Positions 33,859 to 41,848 of a stretch of 64,000 bases of DNA are shown piece by piece. Made by a program: the position numbers and the translations under genes. This DNA is from Glaciecola sp049650345 (GTDB lineage: Bacteria; Pseudomonadota; Gammaproteobacteria; Enterobacterales; Alteromonadaceae). The stretch is from positions 1-64,000 of the forward strand of contig JBARZY010000056.1 of the NCBI GenBank assembly GCA_049650345.1. Direction: 5' to 3'. The notes beneath the pieces were generated by a model that did no database searches, was not told where the DNA came from, and saw only the letters and a program-made list of their open reading frames with translations. Numbering within the stretch: the stretch's first letter is position 1; every line of letters starts with the position of its first letter.

Positions 33859-34586
33859 TAGCTGACTCGCTTATAAATAATGTCCCACACACCGTGTCCT
33901 AGCTTTTGTCCACGCACTTCAAATTTTGTGATTGGACGATACTGAGGGCGTTCTACAAATACATTTTCATTACTGTTTGGTGCCGTATTTTCGAAACCTT
34001 CAGCTTGTTGCATCACTTCTATCATATGATGCGCGTAGGGTTCCCAATCAGTAGCCATATGAAACTCGCCGCCTATTTTTAATTTTTGGCGAAGGTGAGC
34101 AACAAAGTCAGCCTGTACTATACGGCGTTTATGATGACGTTTTTTGTGCCAAGGATCAGGAAAAAACAACTGCAAGCGATCAAGGCTATTGTTATCAATG
34201 CAGGTATCTAGCACTTCAATGGCATCGTGTTCAAACACGCGAAGGTTAGTTACTTCGGCCTCTTGCGCTGATGCTAAACATGCACCCACGCCAGGGCGAT
34301 GCACTTCAATTCCTATAAAATCGGTATCGCGCGCTGCAGCGGCCATTTCAACTAGCGATTTGCCCATACCAAAACCAATTTCTAGCACCCGTTTTGCGCT
34401 ACGCCCAAATACCTCGTCTAAATTAAGCAAGCCCTGGTCAATAGACAAGCCCATAGCAGGCCAGTTGTCGTCAATGGCTTTACCTTGCGCTTTGGTTAAG
34501 CGCCCTTCGCGTTTAACAAAACTTTTTACTTTAGCGATATATACGCCGGCTGCACGGGCTTCTTCTTCAGAATTAAAGCGGCTCAT
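33858..34586 (-). CDS. trmB: tRNA (guanine46-N7)-methyltransferase
   Basis: A 242-residue SAM-dependent enzyme making m7G46 in tRNA. SAM motif VLEIGFGMGKSLVEMA (about 67-82), acidic FIGIEVHRPGVGA, and the family signature LFFPDPWHKKRHHKRRIVQ (about 140-158), ending in TKFEVRGQKLGHGVWDI. It is divergent from mutY as in Enterobacteriaceae (yggH-mutY), which supports orthology. Confidence 0.96.
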   Translation of the reverse strand: MSRFNSEEEARAAGVYIAKVKSFVKREGRLTKAQGKAIDDNWPAMGLSIDQGLLNLDEVFGRSAKRVLEIGFGMGKSLVEMAAAARDTDFIGIEVHRPGVGACLASAQEAEVTNLRVFEHDAIEVLDTCIDNNSLDRLQLFFPDPWHKKRHHKRRIVQADFVAHLRQKLKIGGEFHMATDWEPYAHHMIEVMQQAEGFENTAPNSNENVFVERPQYRPITKFEVRGQKLGHGVWDIIYKRVS

Positions 34587-34792
34587 TATGATGTGGTCTC
34601 TTGCGGTTAGTTGTGTGTTGGCGCTGAAGCGGTGATAATGCGCGTATTATCCCAGTACTACTCATAAATGCAATTGCTAATATAAATTGCTGGTAGGCAT
34701 TGGGCTTAAAGTGAAGTAAGCGGGTATAAAAATCCGCTAACAAGTTTATATGGTTGCAGGTAAGTGGCCACAATAATAAGGTTTTCGAGTTT

Positions 34793-35890
34793 ATGAGCGC
34801 CATTGGCGAGACATTTAATTTTAGCCAGCAAGTGTTGAGTTGGTTCGACAAACACGGCAGAAAACACCTACCGTGGCAACAACAGCCAAACCGCTACTCG
34901 GTATGGGTGTCGGAAATAATGCTGCAGCAAACACAAGTTACTACCGTAATACCGTATTTTATCACGTTCATGCACAAGTTCCCTACTGTGACCGATCTGG
35001 CTAATGCGCAGCAAGATGACGTGCTGCATCTTTGGACCGGCCTTGGTTATTATGCCCGCGCTCGTAACCTGCATAAGGCCGCGCAAACGGTACGTGACGA
35101 ACATGGGGGCGAATTCCCCAGTGAGTTTGAGCAAGTGCTTGCCTTACCCGGCATTGGAAAATCGACCGCAGCAGCGATATTGTCGTTGGCTGATAATCAA
35201 GCTTATATAATATTAGATGGTAACGTGAAGCGCGTACTGGCAAGGTATTTTGCGATTGATGGCTGGCCCGGCAACAAAAAAGTAGAAGATAGCATGTGGC
35301 AACTGGCCGAAAGCCTAAAACCACAAGCACGGTTTAACCACTACACCCAAGCCATGATGGATTTGGGCGCTACGCTGTGTACTCGTAGTAAGCCAAAATG
35401 TGAAAGTTGTCCTGTACAATCTCACTGTTTGGCTTACGCCCAAGGGCAGCAAGCCTTGTTTCCACATAAAAAACCGAAAAAACAAATACCCACCAAAACT
35501 ACGCGTATGCTAATACCCTTTTACAATGGCCGCGTGTTGTTGCACAAACGTCCTGCTAGCGGTATCTGGGGAGGGTTGTGGGGTTTTTACGAAACCGATT
35601 GTACTGCCGACAATACGCCAGAATTGCTTGGTGAATTAAACACAAAAACACAGTTGGCAAGTCCAATAACAAACAGTACCATGCAGCCGCTAGCAGAATT
35701 TAAACATACGTTTAGTCATTTTCACTTGTTAATTACGCCAGTATTGGTAAACCTTGAGCAAGCACCTGTTCAGAATGTGTCAGAGCAAGGTGAATCAGAG
35801 CAAATGTGGGTTGATATTCACGCACCAAGTAACGTAGGGCTAGCCGCGCCAACAGTAAAAATTTTTAAACAACTCACAAGCATGTTTTAA
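34793..35890 (+). CDS. mutY: A/G-specific adenine glycosylase
   Basis: A 365-residue base-excision enzyme removing adenine opposite 8-oxoguanine. HhH motif and catalytic aspartate region LPGIGKSTAAAIL...ILDGNVKRVLAR (about 120-150), iron-sulfur ligands C-x6-C-x2-C-x5-C in CTRSKPKCESCPVQSHC (about 197-213), and a C-terminal NUDIX-like 8-oxoG reading domain from about 230. ATG at 34793; an upstream TTG at 34754 is less likely. Followed by yggX after 43 bases. Confidence 0.96.
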   Translation: MSAIGETFNFSQQVLSWFDKHGRKHLPWQQQPNRYSVWVSEIMLQQTQVTTVIPYFITFMHKFPTVTDLANAQQDDVLHLWTGLGYYARARNLHKAAQTVRDEHGGEFPSEFEQVLALPGIGKSTAAAILSLADNQAYIILDGNVKRVLARYFAIDGWPGNKKVEDSMWQLAESLKPQARFNHYTQAMMDLGATLCTRSKPKCESCPVQSHCLAYAQGQQALFPHKKPKKQIPTKTTRMLIPFYNGRVLLHKRPASGIWGGLWGFYETDCTADNTPELLGELNTKTQLASPITNSTMQPLAEFKHTFSHFHLLITPVLVNLEQAPVQNVSEQGESEQMWVDIHAPSNVGLAAPTVKIFKQLTSMF

Positions 35891-35933
35891 TGCAAACAGT
35901 GAATACACTACAAATATAAAAACGGATACCAAC

Positions 35934-36206
35934 ATGACCAGACAAGTACAATGTCAGCACCTAAACAAAGAAGCGCCAGGGCTTGATTTTCAGTTATACC
36001 CAGGTGACTTAGGCAAGCGTATTTTCGATAATATCTCAAAAGAAGCGTTCAGCATGTGGCAAAAAAAGCAAACCATGTTAATTAACGAAAATAAGCTAAA
36101 TATGATGGAAGCCAACGATCGTAAATTTTTAGAAGAAAAAATGGTCGCATTTTTGTTTGAAGGTATAGAGCCCACAATAGAAGGCTACGTACCGCCTACA
36201 AAATAG
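35934..36206 (+). CDS. yggX: probable Fe(2+)-trafficking protein
   Basis: A 90-residue cytoplasmic protein of the YggX family, linked to protection of iron-sulfur clusters from oxidation. Landmarks: VQCQHLNKEAPGLDFQLYPGDLGKRIFDNISKEAF with the conserved cysteine near residue 6, MWQKKQTMLINENKLNMM and the C-terminal FLFEG. It follows mutY, itself an iron-sulfur enzyme, as in many gammaproteobacteria. Confidence 0.96.
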   Translation: MTRQVQCQHLNKEAPGLDFQLYPGDLGKRIFDNISKEAFSMWQKKQTMLINENKLNMMEANDRKFLEEKMVAFLFEGIEPTIEGYVPPTK

Positions 36207-36256
36207 GCACTTAAACGTAAATTCGCAGTTAAACGCATAAAAACCGCAAAAACCTA

Positions 36257-36286
36257 TTGACTTGCGGCCCCAAAATCCGTTTAATA
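36257..36286 (+). promoter_or_regulatory. sigma-70-like promoter of tRNA-Phe
   Basis: TTGACT (36257-36262) and TTAATA (36281-36286) are spaced by 18 bases, followed by a C/G-containing discriminator (CGCACCC). This lies about 58 bases before the tRNA. The -35 box is close to consensus. Confidence 0.55.
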
Positions 36287-36343
36287 CGCACCCACAGCGA
36301 AATACAGCGTTTAACGTAAAATTACGGTAAACCATACAGTTTT

Positions 36344-36419
36344 GCCTCGATAGCTCAGTTGGTAGAGCAGCGGATTGAAAATCCGCGTGTCCCTGGTTCG
36401 ATCCCGGGTCGAGGCACCA
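36344..36419 (+). tRNA. tRNA-Phe (GAA)
   Basis: A 76-base cloverleaf with encoded CCA: acceptor GCCTCGA/TCGAGGC, D arm GCTC/GAGC, anticodon stem GCGGA/TCCGC with loop TTGAAAA (anticodon GAA at positions 34-36), T arm CCTGG/CCGGG with TTCGATC. It closely matches bacterial tRNA-Phe. Own promoter upstream and strong terminator 6 bases downstream. Confidence 0.98.
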
Positions 36420-36424
36420 TTATC

Positions 36425-36452
36425 AAAAGGCCCAACATATGTTGGGCCTTTT
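36425..36452. terminator. bidirectional rho-independent terminator after tRNA-Phe
   Basis: A 14-bp perfect palindromic stem (AAAAGGCCCAACAT / ATGTTGGGCCTTTT) ends in TTTTT on the plus strand and, by symmetry, in a T-run on the minus strand, so it can also end the convergent amidohydrolase gene. Confidence 0.93.
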
Positions 36453-36487
36453 TCGTTTAGCTATAATAAGTTGTATAACGCTATAAT

Positions 36488-38182
36488 CTACTCACGCTCA
36501 TAAACTACATTCCCGCCAACCACTGTCATCACATTCTCAGCTGTCAATATATCAGCCTCTGCAATGGTCATTAAATCGGCATTAAATATAGTAAAGTCGG
36601 CATACTTCCCCACTTCTATTGAACCGCGTATGTTTTCTTGAAAGGCGCCATAGGCAGGCCATATGGTAAGCATTTTCAAGGCGGTTCGTCGTGAAACAGC
36701 CTGTTCTAAATGCCAGTTTTCGCCGTAGCTGCCGTCAAGGCGTTTGCGGGCAACGGCGGCATAAAATTCAATGCGGGGGTCGCCCACTTCTACTGGGGCG
36801 TCTGAGCCTGCAATAACTTTCAAGCCTTTATTGATTAATGACTGCCACGGATAGGCGTATGCTAAACGGTCTTGGCCTAAGCGATCGCCGGCAAAGTTTA
36901 AGTCGCCTATGCCGTGGCTAGGTTGCATAGAGGGGATAACTTGTAAGTCAACAAATCGCTGTTGGTCGGTAGGTGTAATTACTTGAGCGTGTTCCATACG
37001 CCAGCGAATGTCGTTACTTGCCCATTTGGCTTTGGGTACTGCTTCGTAAGCGGCTTCATACCAGTTTAGCAACGAGCGCACAGCACGGTCGCCAATTACG
37101 TGGGTTTGTACTTGCACGCCATGTTCTAGCGCCTTATGAAGTACAGGTACTAAAGCTTCTTGGGTGATGCGGTTCATAAAGCCGTTATGCGGTGCATCGG
37201 CATAGTTTTCAATGAGTGCAGCACCGCGCGAACCGAGAGTGCCATCTATAAATACTTTTATACCACGTACATCAAACATATCATCGGCAGTGGTTTCACG
37301 CCCGCGTGTAAACATTTGTTCGGCTTCAAGTACGGGCACGGCTGCGTAGACTCTGTGCAGCATTTTTCCTTGTGCATGAATTTTTTGCATAAGATCAACT
37401 AGTTGATATGGCATGCCGGCATCTTGGGTTTGAGTCCAGCCCATGGCCGCATTCACTTGTAAGCCGCGCAAAAGGTTGTCGGTAAGGTATTCGTCGGTTT
37501 CTTGCGGAATAATCGCTCTAAAGGCGTTCATGGCGTTTGCTAGCACGTAGCCATTGGGTTCGCCAGATGCGTCGCGTTCAAACTTTCCGCCCTGTGGGTC
37601 GGGGGTATCTTTGGTAATGCCGGCCAATGCTAAGGCTTTACTATTAACTAGGGCTGAAACACCGTCTGCGCGAGGCATAAAAAGTGGTTTGTTGGCACTG
37701 AATGCATCTACATCATGCTTGGTTAAAAAGCGTTGTTGGTCGGTCCATTCACGCTCAATCCAGCCTCTGCCGAGTATCCACTGTTCTTCGGGAATATTTT
37801 CTGCCCATTGTTTGATGGCGGTAACGGTTCGTTTTAGTGAAGGTAGCCCAAATAAACTCAATGTTTTTGTGCGCTTGCCCACGCCTTCAATATGTTGATG
37901 ACTGTCGGTAAATCCGGCAAATACCGTGTTGTTGGGCATATTAAGTATACGCGCCTGCCCGCACATGTATTGTTTTGCCCCGGCGTTGCTGCCAACAAAT
38001 ATTATTTTTTGGTTTAATACGGCCACAGCTTGCGCTGTCCATTGCTTATCGTTAGCGGTGTAAATAGTGGTGTTGTGTATGACTAAATCGGCTTTTTTGC
38101 ATGTGTCATCATGCAGGGCGGCTTGCGTGGTAGCATTCGTGAGTAATAATAAAACGCTAATGGAAAAGCTTAATGTACGCAT
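36488..38182 (-). CDS. exported amidohydrolase (YtcJ-like, amidohydrolase_3)
   Basis: A 564-residue protein with a signal peptide (about 1-21, ATTQAALHD). Metal-dependent hydrolase: HxH motif in AGFTDSHQHIEGVG (about 97), further ligands expected at His in VQTHVIGDRAV and MEHAQVI, and the last aspartate in IAGSDAPVEVGDP. YtcJ-like enzymes act on N-acyl or aryl amides; the substrate is unknown. AAGGA precedes the ATG. Separated from the TonB receptor by the receptor's terminator, so transcribed separately. Confidence 0.9.
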   Translation of the reverse strand: MRTLSFSISVLLLLTNATTQAALHDDTCKKADLVIHNTTIYTANDKQWTAQAVAVLNQKIIFVGSNAGAKQYMCGQARILNMPNNTVFAGFTDSHQHIEGVGKRTKTLSLFGLPSLKRTVTAIKQWAENIPEEQWILGRGWIEREWTDQQRFLTKHDVDAFSANKPLFMPRADGVSALVNSKALALAGITKDTPDPQGGKFERDASGEPNGYVLANAMNAFRAIIPQETDEYLTDNLLRGLQVNAAMGWTQTQDAGMPYQLVDLMQKIHAQGKMLHRVYAAVPVLEAEQMFTRGRETTADDMFDVRGIKVFIDGTLGSRGAALIENYADAPHNGFMNRITQEALVPVLHKALEHGVQVQTHVIGDRAVRSLLNWYEAAYEAVPKAKWASNDIRWRMEHAQVITPTDQQRFVDLQVIPSMQPSHGIGDLNFAGDRLGQDRLAYAYPWQSLINKGLKVIAGSDAPVEVGDPRIEFYAAVARKRLDGSYGENWHLEQAVSRRTALKMLTIWPAYGAFQENIRGSIEVGKYADFTIFNADLMTIAEADILTAENVMTVVGGNVVYERE

Positions 38183-38215
38183 AAAATGTCCTTAATATAT
38201 GAATAGTACTGGGGC

Positions 38216-38247
38216 AAAAAAAAGCCAACCGCATAGCGATTGGCTTT
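38216..38247 (-). terminator. rho-independent terminator of the TonB receptor gene
   Basis: On the minus strand AAAGCCAA(T)CGC...GCG(G)TTGGCTTT is followed by eight T. Stem about 11 bp with one G-T pair, 37 bases after the receptor stop. Confidence 0.88.
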
Positions 38248-38283
38248 ATAACAACATGAATTACCTAGCTAGGCAATGCTTGT

Positions 38284-41004
38284 TTAGTATACGTAGCGAG
38301 CTTGCACGTACCATGTGCCGCCGTTAAATCCAAACGGGCTAGCTTCTGAGTACAATTGGCCACTGCCACCTTGGCCTGGGTTTTCACGCGGGTAAGTGTC
38401 TAATAAGTTATCAACACCCACTACCAGGTTTAAGTTGTCGTTAAACTGATATGACACCTGTGCGTCAATTAGTACTTCAGCACCCATATCATTTACGCCG
38501 TTACCTGTGTCATCCCATGTACTATAGTAGTTGGCACGCAATAAGGTTCTAATTGCGCCTTCTGTATGGCTCCAAGAGATATTTGCACGGGTATTTGGCA
38601 ATAAATCTTCAATGGCTTGTACACGTGAATCAGAGATTGGATTAACGGTACCTACACTATCCACTTCTGTTTTATTGTAGTTAGCTGCAATGGTAATGCG
38701 CGAATCGCCGCCCATAAAGTCAAAGTCAATGTTACCTACAACATCAATACCTGTTGTGGTGGTATCAAAGCTGTTTGAGAAGAATCTAAACTGTGATAAA
38801 TCATCAAGACCAATAAAGTCTTGACGGTCAATTGTGCCGTTTGCATCAAGCTCTGCTAAGCCTTGTGATACGGAAGTGAAGTTAGAACCCACTCCGCCAG
38901 TAAAGTTTAGCGCATCTAAGAAATCAACGTTGGCACCCAGTGCTACGCGGTCAGTTAACTCTATATTGTAGTAGTCAACGGTCCAAGTTGAGCCTGCCAC
39001 TTCAAAACCAATACCAAACGAGAAGTTAGTTGCTTCTTCAGGGCCTAGCGCTGGTCTGCCGTTACCTGCGCTTTCTACAAAGTCTGCAGCCAGTTGGCCT
39101 GCAACAGAAGATAGCGGTAAGGTACCTTGGTCAATTAACACGCCGCCCACGTTTTGTGTTGTAACGTTGGTGATGTTAGCTTGGCCAGCCGTTGGCGCGT
39201 GGAAGCCTGTTGAGTATGCAGCACGTAAACGCACTTCGTCACTCACATGATAAATACCAGCAAGTTTAAAGTCGGTGGTGTTACCAAATTCACTGAAGTC
39301 TTCTGCGCGTATAGCGGTTTGAACAGTAAGTTGCTCGGTAACATCTGCCTCTAGGTCAACATAAAACGCAGTACTGTCTTGCGACGCTGTGGTTGTTTCA
39401 GGGAAACCACCGAAACCGTTTGAGCTAGACGCAAAACCTTGGCTTGCCAAAGGGCCTAATGCAAAAGATGCTGCATCGCCAGCAAACAAATCAAACTCTT
39501 CTTCGCGATACTCTGCACCAAATGCAATGTTCAAATCTGAATAAAGACCTGCATCTATGGTGTATACAAAGTTTGCGTTAAATAGTGTTTCGGTTTGTTC
39601 TTGACCACCAGGCACAAAATCACGTGGTGTATCTGGACCAAGAGAAGCATTAATGGTGTTGCTAATGGCAAAATCAGTGCGGTTTGAACCGCGCTGTGCA
39701 CTTACATCATAATATAAGCCGTTACCTAAATCTAAATCACCACGGATACCAACGGTAATCGCTGAATCTTCATTGGTACCACCAAAACGAGGCGTAAAAC
39801 CAGCGGGGATAGTTTCAATAAATGAGAAACAGTTAGGATCTGCTACCACTTGAGCCAACAACGTTGGATCAGGAATAACACCGCCGCTGCCGCCTAACGG
39901 AATACCCGCAATACAAGAGCCGCCATTGTTTAAGCCGTCAAGGTCACCGACTAATACAGATGCTACGCCATCATCAGCAGCTAAACCTGTAGAAGGATCT
40001 ACAACTGGCCCCCTATATACATTGCTGCGCTGAGCAGAGCTTCCTGGCCCAACAGCATTCCGATAGAAGAAACCGCCGGTTACTTCACGCTCTGCATAGT
40101 TAGCAAACATATATGCTTCTGCAGTGTCGCTAATGTCAAACGCAGAGTTAATAAACACCTTTACGTCGCCATCTACATCAGGCTGTCCCCAATACTGTGG
40201 AAACTCGCTGGTGTAAGAGTTGATAAGTTGGAAGTCAGACACCGCGGTATAGCCGTTTTCAATTTGAAATGCTACGTCATCACGAACTACAGAACGAATG
40301 GTGCCGTCTACTTCACGTAGTTCAGCAGTAATATTTACAAAACCTGAATCGCCTAAAGGTAAACCACCGTTAGCAGAAAGCGTGTAGTTATCGCCGTCGC
40401 CTTCATAAGTAGAGCCGTATCTACCTTGTACTTCAAATCCTTCAGCTGAATCTTTCAGTATGAAGTTAAGCACGCCAGCAATCGCATCAGAGCCATATTG
40501 TGATGATGCGCCATCGCGCAGTACTTCAACGCGTTTAAGTGCCATACTCGGGATAGCTGAAATATCTACACCCTGTGCACCGTCAGAAATACCGCCGCCT
40601 AAGAATGAGATAATTGAACCACGGTGACGACGCTTGCCATTTACCAGTACTAATACGTTATCTGGCGATAGGCCGCGCAAGTTAGCTGGGCGAACAATGG
40701 TTGCTGCATCACTAATAGGTTGGGTGTTTACATCAAATGAAGGTACGGCTGTACGTAGCATGTCTTGTACGTCGGCTGATGAGTTTTGTCTAAACTCGTC
40801 ACCACTAATAACATCAACTGGTACAGGTGAATCGGCCGCAGAGCGGTCGGTCATACGAGTACCGGTTACAATAATCTGTTCAGTGTCTGTATCATCTTCT
40901 TGTGCCATTACTTGTGTTGGCAAACTGGTTGCCAACGACGCGGCACAAGCTAAAAATAATGCACTTTTTTTGAACGTGCGTGTGTTGTTTTGCGTATTTT
41001 TCAT
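38284..41004 (-). CDS. TonB-dependent outer-membrane receptor
   Basis: A 906-residue protein: signal peptide (about 1-34, ending VMAQ), TonB box region TEQIIVTGTR (about 41-50), plug domain (about 55-180: LVNGKRRHRG...RVEVLRDGASSQYGSDAIAGVLNFIL) and a 22-strand-type barrel ending in the aromatic terminus WYVQARYVY. An extracellular-loop segment near residues 360-390 has two cysteines that may form a disulfide. Its class imports siderophores, cobalamin, oligosaccharides or peptides; neighbours (two exported amidohydrolases) hint at organic amides or peptides, weakly. GGGGAG precedes the ATG. Confidence 0.95.
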   Translation of the reverse strand: MKNTQNNTRTFKKSALFLACAASLATSLPTQVMAQEDDTDTEQIIVTGTRMTDRSAADSPVPVDVISGDEFRQNSSADVQDMLRTAVPSFDVNTQPISDAATIVRPANLRGLSPDNVLVLVNGKRRHRGSIISFLGGGISDGAQGVDISAIPSMALKRVEVLRDGASSQYGSDAIAGVLNFILKDSAEGFEVQGRYGSTYEGDGDNYTLSANGGLPLGDSGFVNITAELREVDGTIRSVVRDDVAFQIENGYTAVSDFQLINSYTSEFPQYWGQPDVDGDVKVFINSAFDISDTAEAYMFANYAEREVTGGFFYRNAVGPGSSAQRSNVYRGPVVDPSTGLAADDGVASVLVGDLDGLNNGGSCIAGIPLGGSGGVIPDPTLLAQVVADPNCFSFIETIPAGFTPRFGGTNEDSAITVGIRGDLDLGNGLYYDVSAQRGSNRTDFAISNTINASLGPDTPRDFVPGGQEQTETLFNANFVYTIDAGLYSDLNIAFGAEYREEEFDLFAGDAASFALGPLASQGFASSSNGFGGFPETTTASQDSTAFYVDLEADVTEQLTVQTAIRAEDFSEFGNTTDFKLAGIYHVSDEVRLRAAYSTGFHAPTAGQANITNVTTQNVGGVLIDQGTLPLSSVAGQLAADFVESAGNGRPALGPEEATNFSFGIGFEVAGSTWTVDYYNIELTDRVALGANVDFLDALNFTGGVGSNFTSVSQGLAELDANGTIDRQDFIGLDDLSQFRFFSNSFDTTTTGIDVVGNIDFDFMGGDSRITIAANYNKTEVDSVGTVNPISDSRVQAIEDLLPNTRANISWSHTEGAIRTLLRANYYSTWDDTGNGVNDMGAEVLIDAQVSYQFNDNLNLVVGVDNLLDTYPRENPGQGGSGQLYSEASPFGFNGGTWYVQARYVY

Positions 41005-41256
41005 ACGACTCCCCTATGTGTATAACAATGTAATTATTGTGTGACTGATTGTGGATTAACGCCGCAGCATGTTATTTTGTTTTCTTGTTGGCGTTAGTTG
41101 TTCGTTACTCTTTTTTTCTAATTAACGAGATGTTTATTGAACAAATCTGTGTATATGTGTGATGGTCATCCTTAATATAAGATCTAAACCTCATATTTTG
41201 CAAGTTTTATCATACATGTACGTTTAAGAAATTAATGTTTGTTAACAGGGCGCAGT

Positions 41257-41286
41257 TAAACATACTATTTGTTAACAGTATGTTTA
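41257..41286. repeat. 10-bp perfect inverted repeat, candidate operator
   Basis: TAAACATACT (41257-41266) and AGTATGTTTA (41277-41286) are exact complements with a 10-base centre that contains GTTAAC. Located about 260 bp before the receptor start. It could be an operator or the 3' hairpin of the operon ending at 41371. Confidence 0.5.
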
Positions 41287-41307
41287 CTTTGTGAGCGTGT
41301 GAAAGGT

Positions 41308-41348
41308 CATACTGCTAGGGAATGTACGCCAAAGGTATTAGCAGTATG
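41308..41348. repeat. 10-bp perfect inverted repeat at the 3' end of the four-gene operon
   Basis: CATACTGCTA (41308-41317) and TAGCAGTATG (41339-41348) with a 21-base loop, 23 bases after the last stop codon of the minus-strand operon. On that strand it is followed by ACCTTTC, a poor U-run, so a weak or rho-assisted terminator is likely. Confidence 0.45.
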
Positions 41349-41370
41349 TTTTAAGGTAAGGATGTAAACG

Positions 41371-41664
41371 TTATTCGGCGTTGCGCTCAATTTCCAATAA
41401 GGCCATCATGAGTTTGCGCTCTTGCGGAGAAAGCTTAGCCAAGGCTTTTTTCATATTGGCTTGATACTGCGCCAACGTAGCTTTGTCACTAGCAATTACT
41501 GTATCAAGCGTTTGCTCGTATTTTATTAGTAAGGCATTTAGTTTTTGTGTGTTTTGCATATTTGCAACATGACTCGAGTAAGCTAAATACATGGCAATAC
41601 ACAAGGCAATAAATGTAGAAATATCAAACTTGAAGGTAAAGAAGCTTGGCTTGGTTTCAGTCAT
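41371..41664 (-). CDS. small membrane protein with coiled-coil tail (unknown family)
   Basis: A 97-residue protein: one hydrophobic helix (about 14-31, ISTFIALCIAMYLAYSSHV) followed by a charged helical tail with heptad character (LNALLIKYEQTLDTVIASDKATLAQYQANMKKALAKLSPQERKLMMALLEIE). Fourth and last gene of an overlapping operon; its ATG lies inside the end of the preceding gene (8-base overlap). Family not recognised. It may be a partner or stator-like subunit of the 853-residue membrane protein. Confidence 0.75.
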   Translation of the reverse strand: MTETKPSFFTFKFDISTFIALCIAMYLAYSSHVANMQNTQKLNALLIKYEQTLDTVIASDKATLAQYQANMKKALAKLSPQERKLMMALLEIERNAE

Positions 41665-41848
41665 TTTTTAATTCCATAATCATTGATACTTTGAGTTTTA
41701 AAATTTCAGCTTGCTGGGCGGCTTTTACAAGTGCGTTGCGTTCTTGAAAGTGAAAATATTGTAGGCCGGCAAACAGCATTACCATCATCAGCAAAAATAA
41801 GATGTTTTCACAGAACCAGTTTTTTATTAGCTTTGTTAAATACGTCAT
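41657..41848 (-). CDS. 63-residue membrane protein (unknown)
   Basis: One transmembrane helix (about 15-30, NILFLLMMVMLFAGLQYF) followed by a helical charged segment (QERNALVKAAQQAEILKLKVSMIMELKND). The start overlaps the stop of the 853-residue protein by one base and its stop overlaps the next gene by 8 bases, so translation is coupled throughout. Similar architecture to the 97-residue neighbour, one being perhaps a short version of the other. Function unknown. Confidence 0.72.
   Translation of the reverse strand: MTYLTKLIKNWFCENILFLLMMVMLFAGLQYFHFQERNALVKAAQQAEILKLKVSMIMELKND

Larger units (their letters stand above)
41005..41370. promoter_or_regulatory. 366-bp upstream region of the TonB receptor, rich in inverted repeats
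   Basis: No gene seen. Two long inverted repeats (41257-41286 and 41308-41348) are listed separately. TTTGTTAACAG occurs twice as a direct repeat, at 41238-41248 and 41268-41278, exactly 30 bp apart. The region carries the receptor promoter and the 3' end of the four-gene operon. Confidence 0.5.

Noticed and set aside
40634..41044. 136-residue plus-strand frame antisense to the TonB receptor gene
   Set aside because: It is the shadow of a conserved coding region; the sequence has no ribosome site and no recognisable domain.
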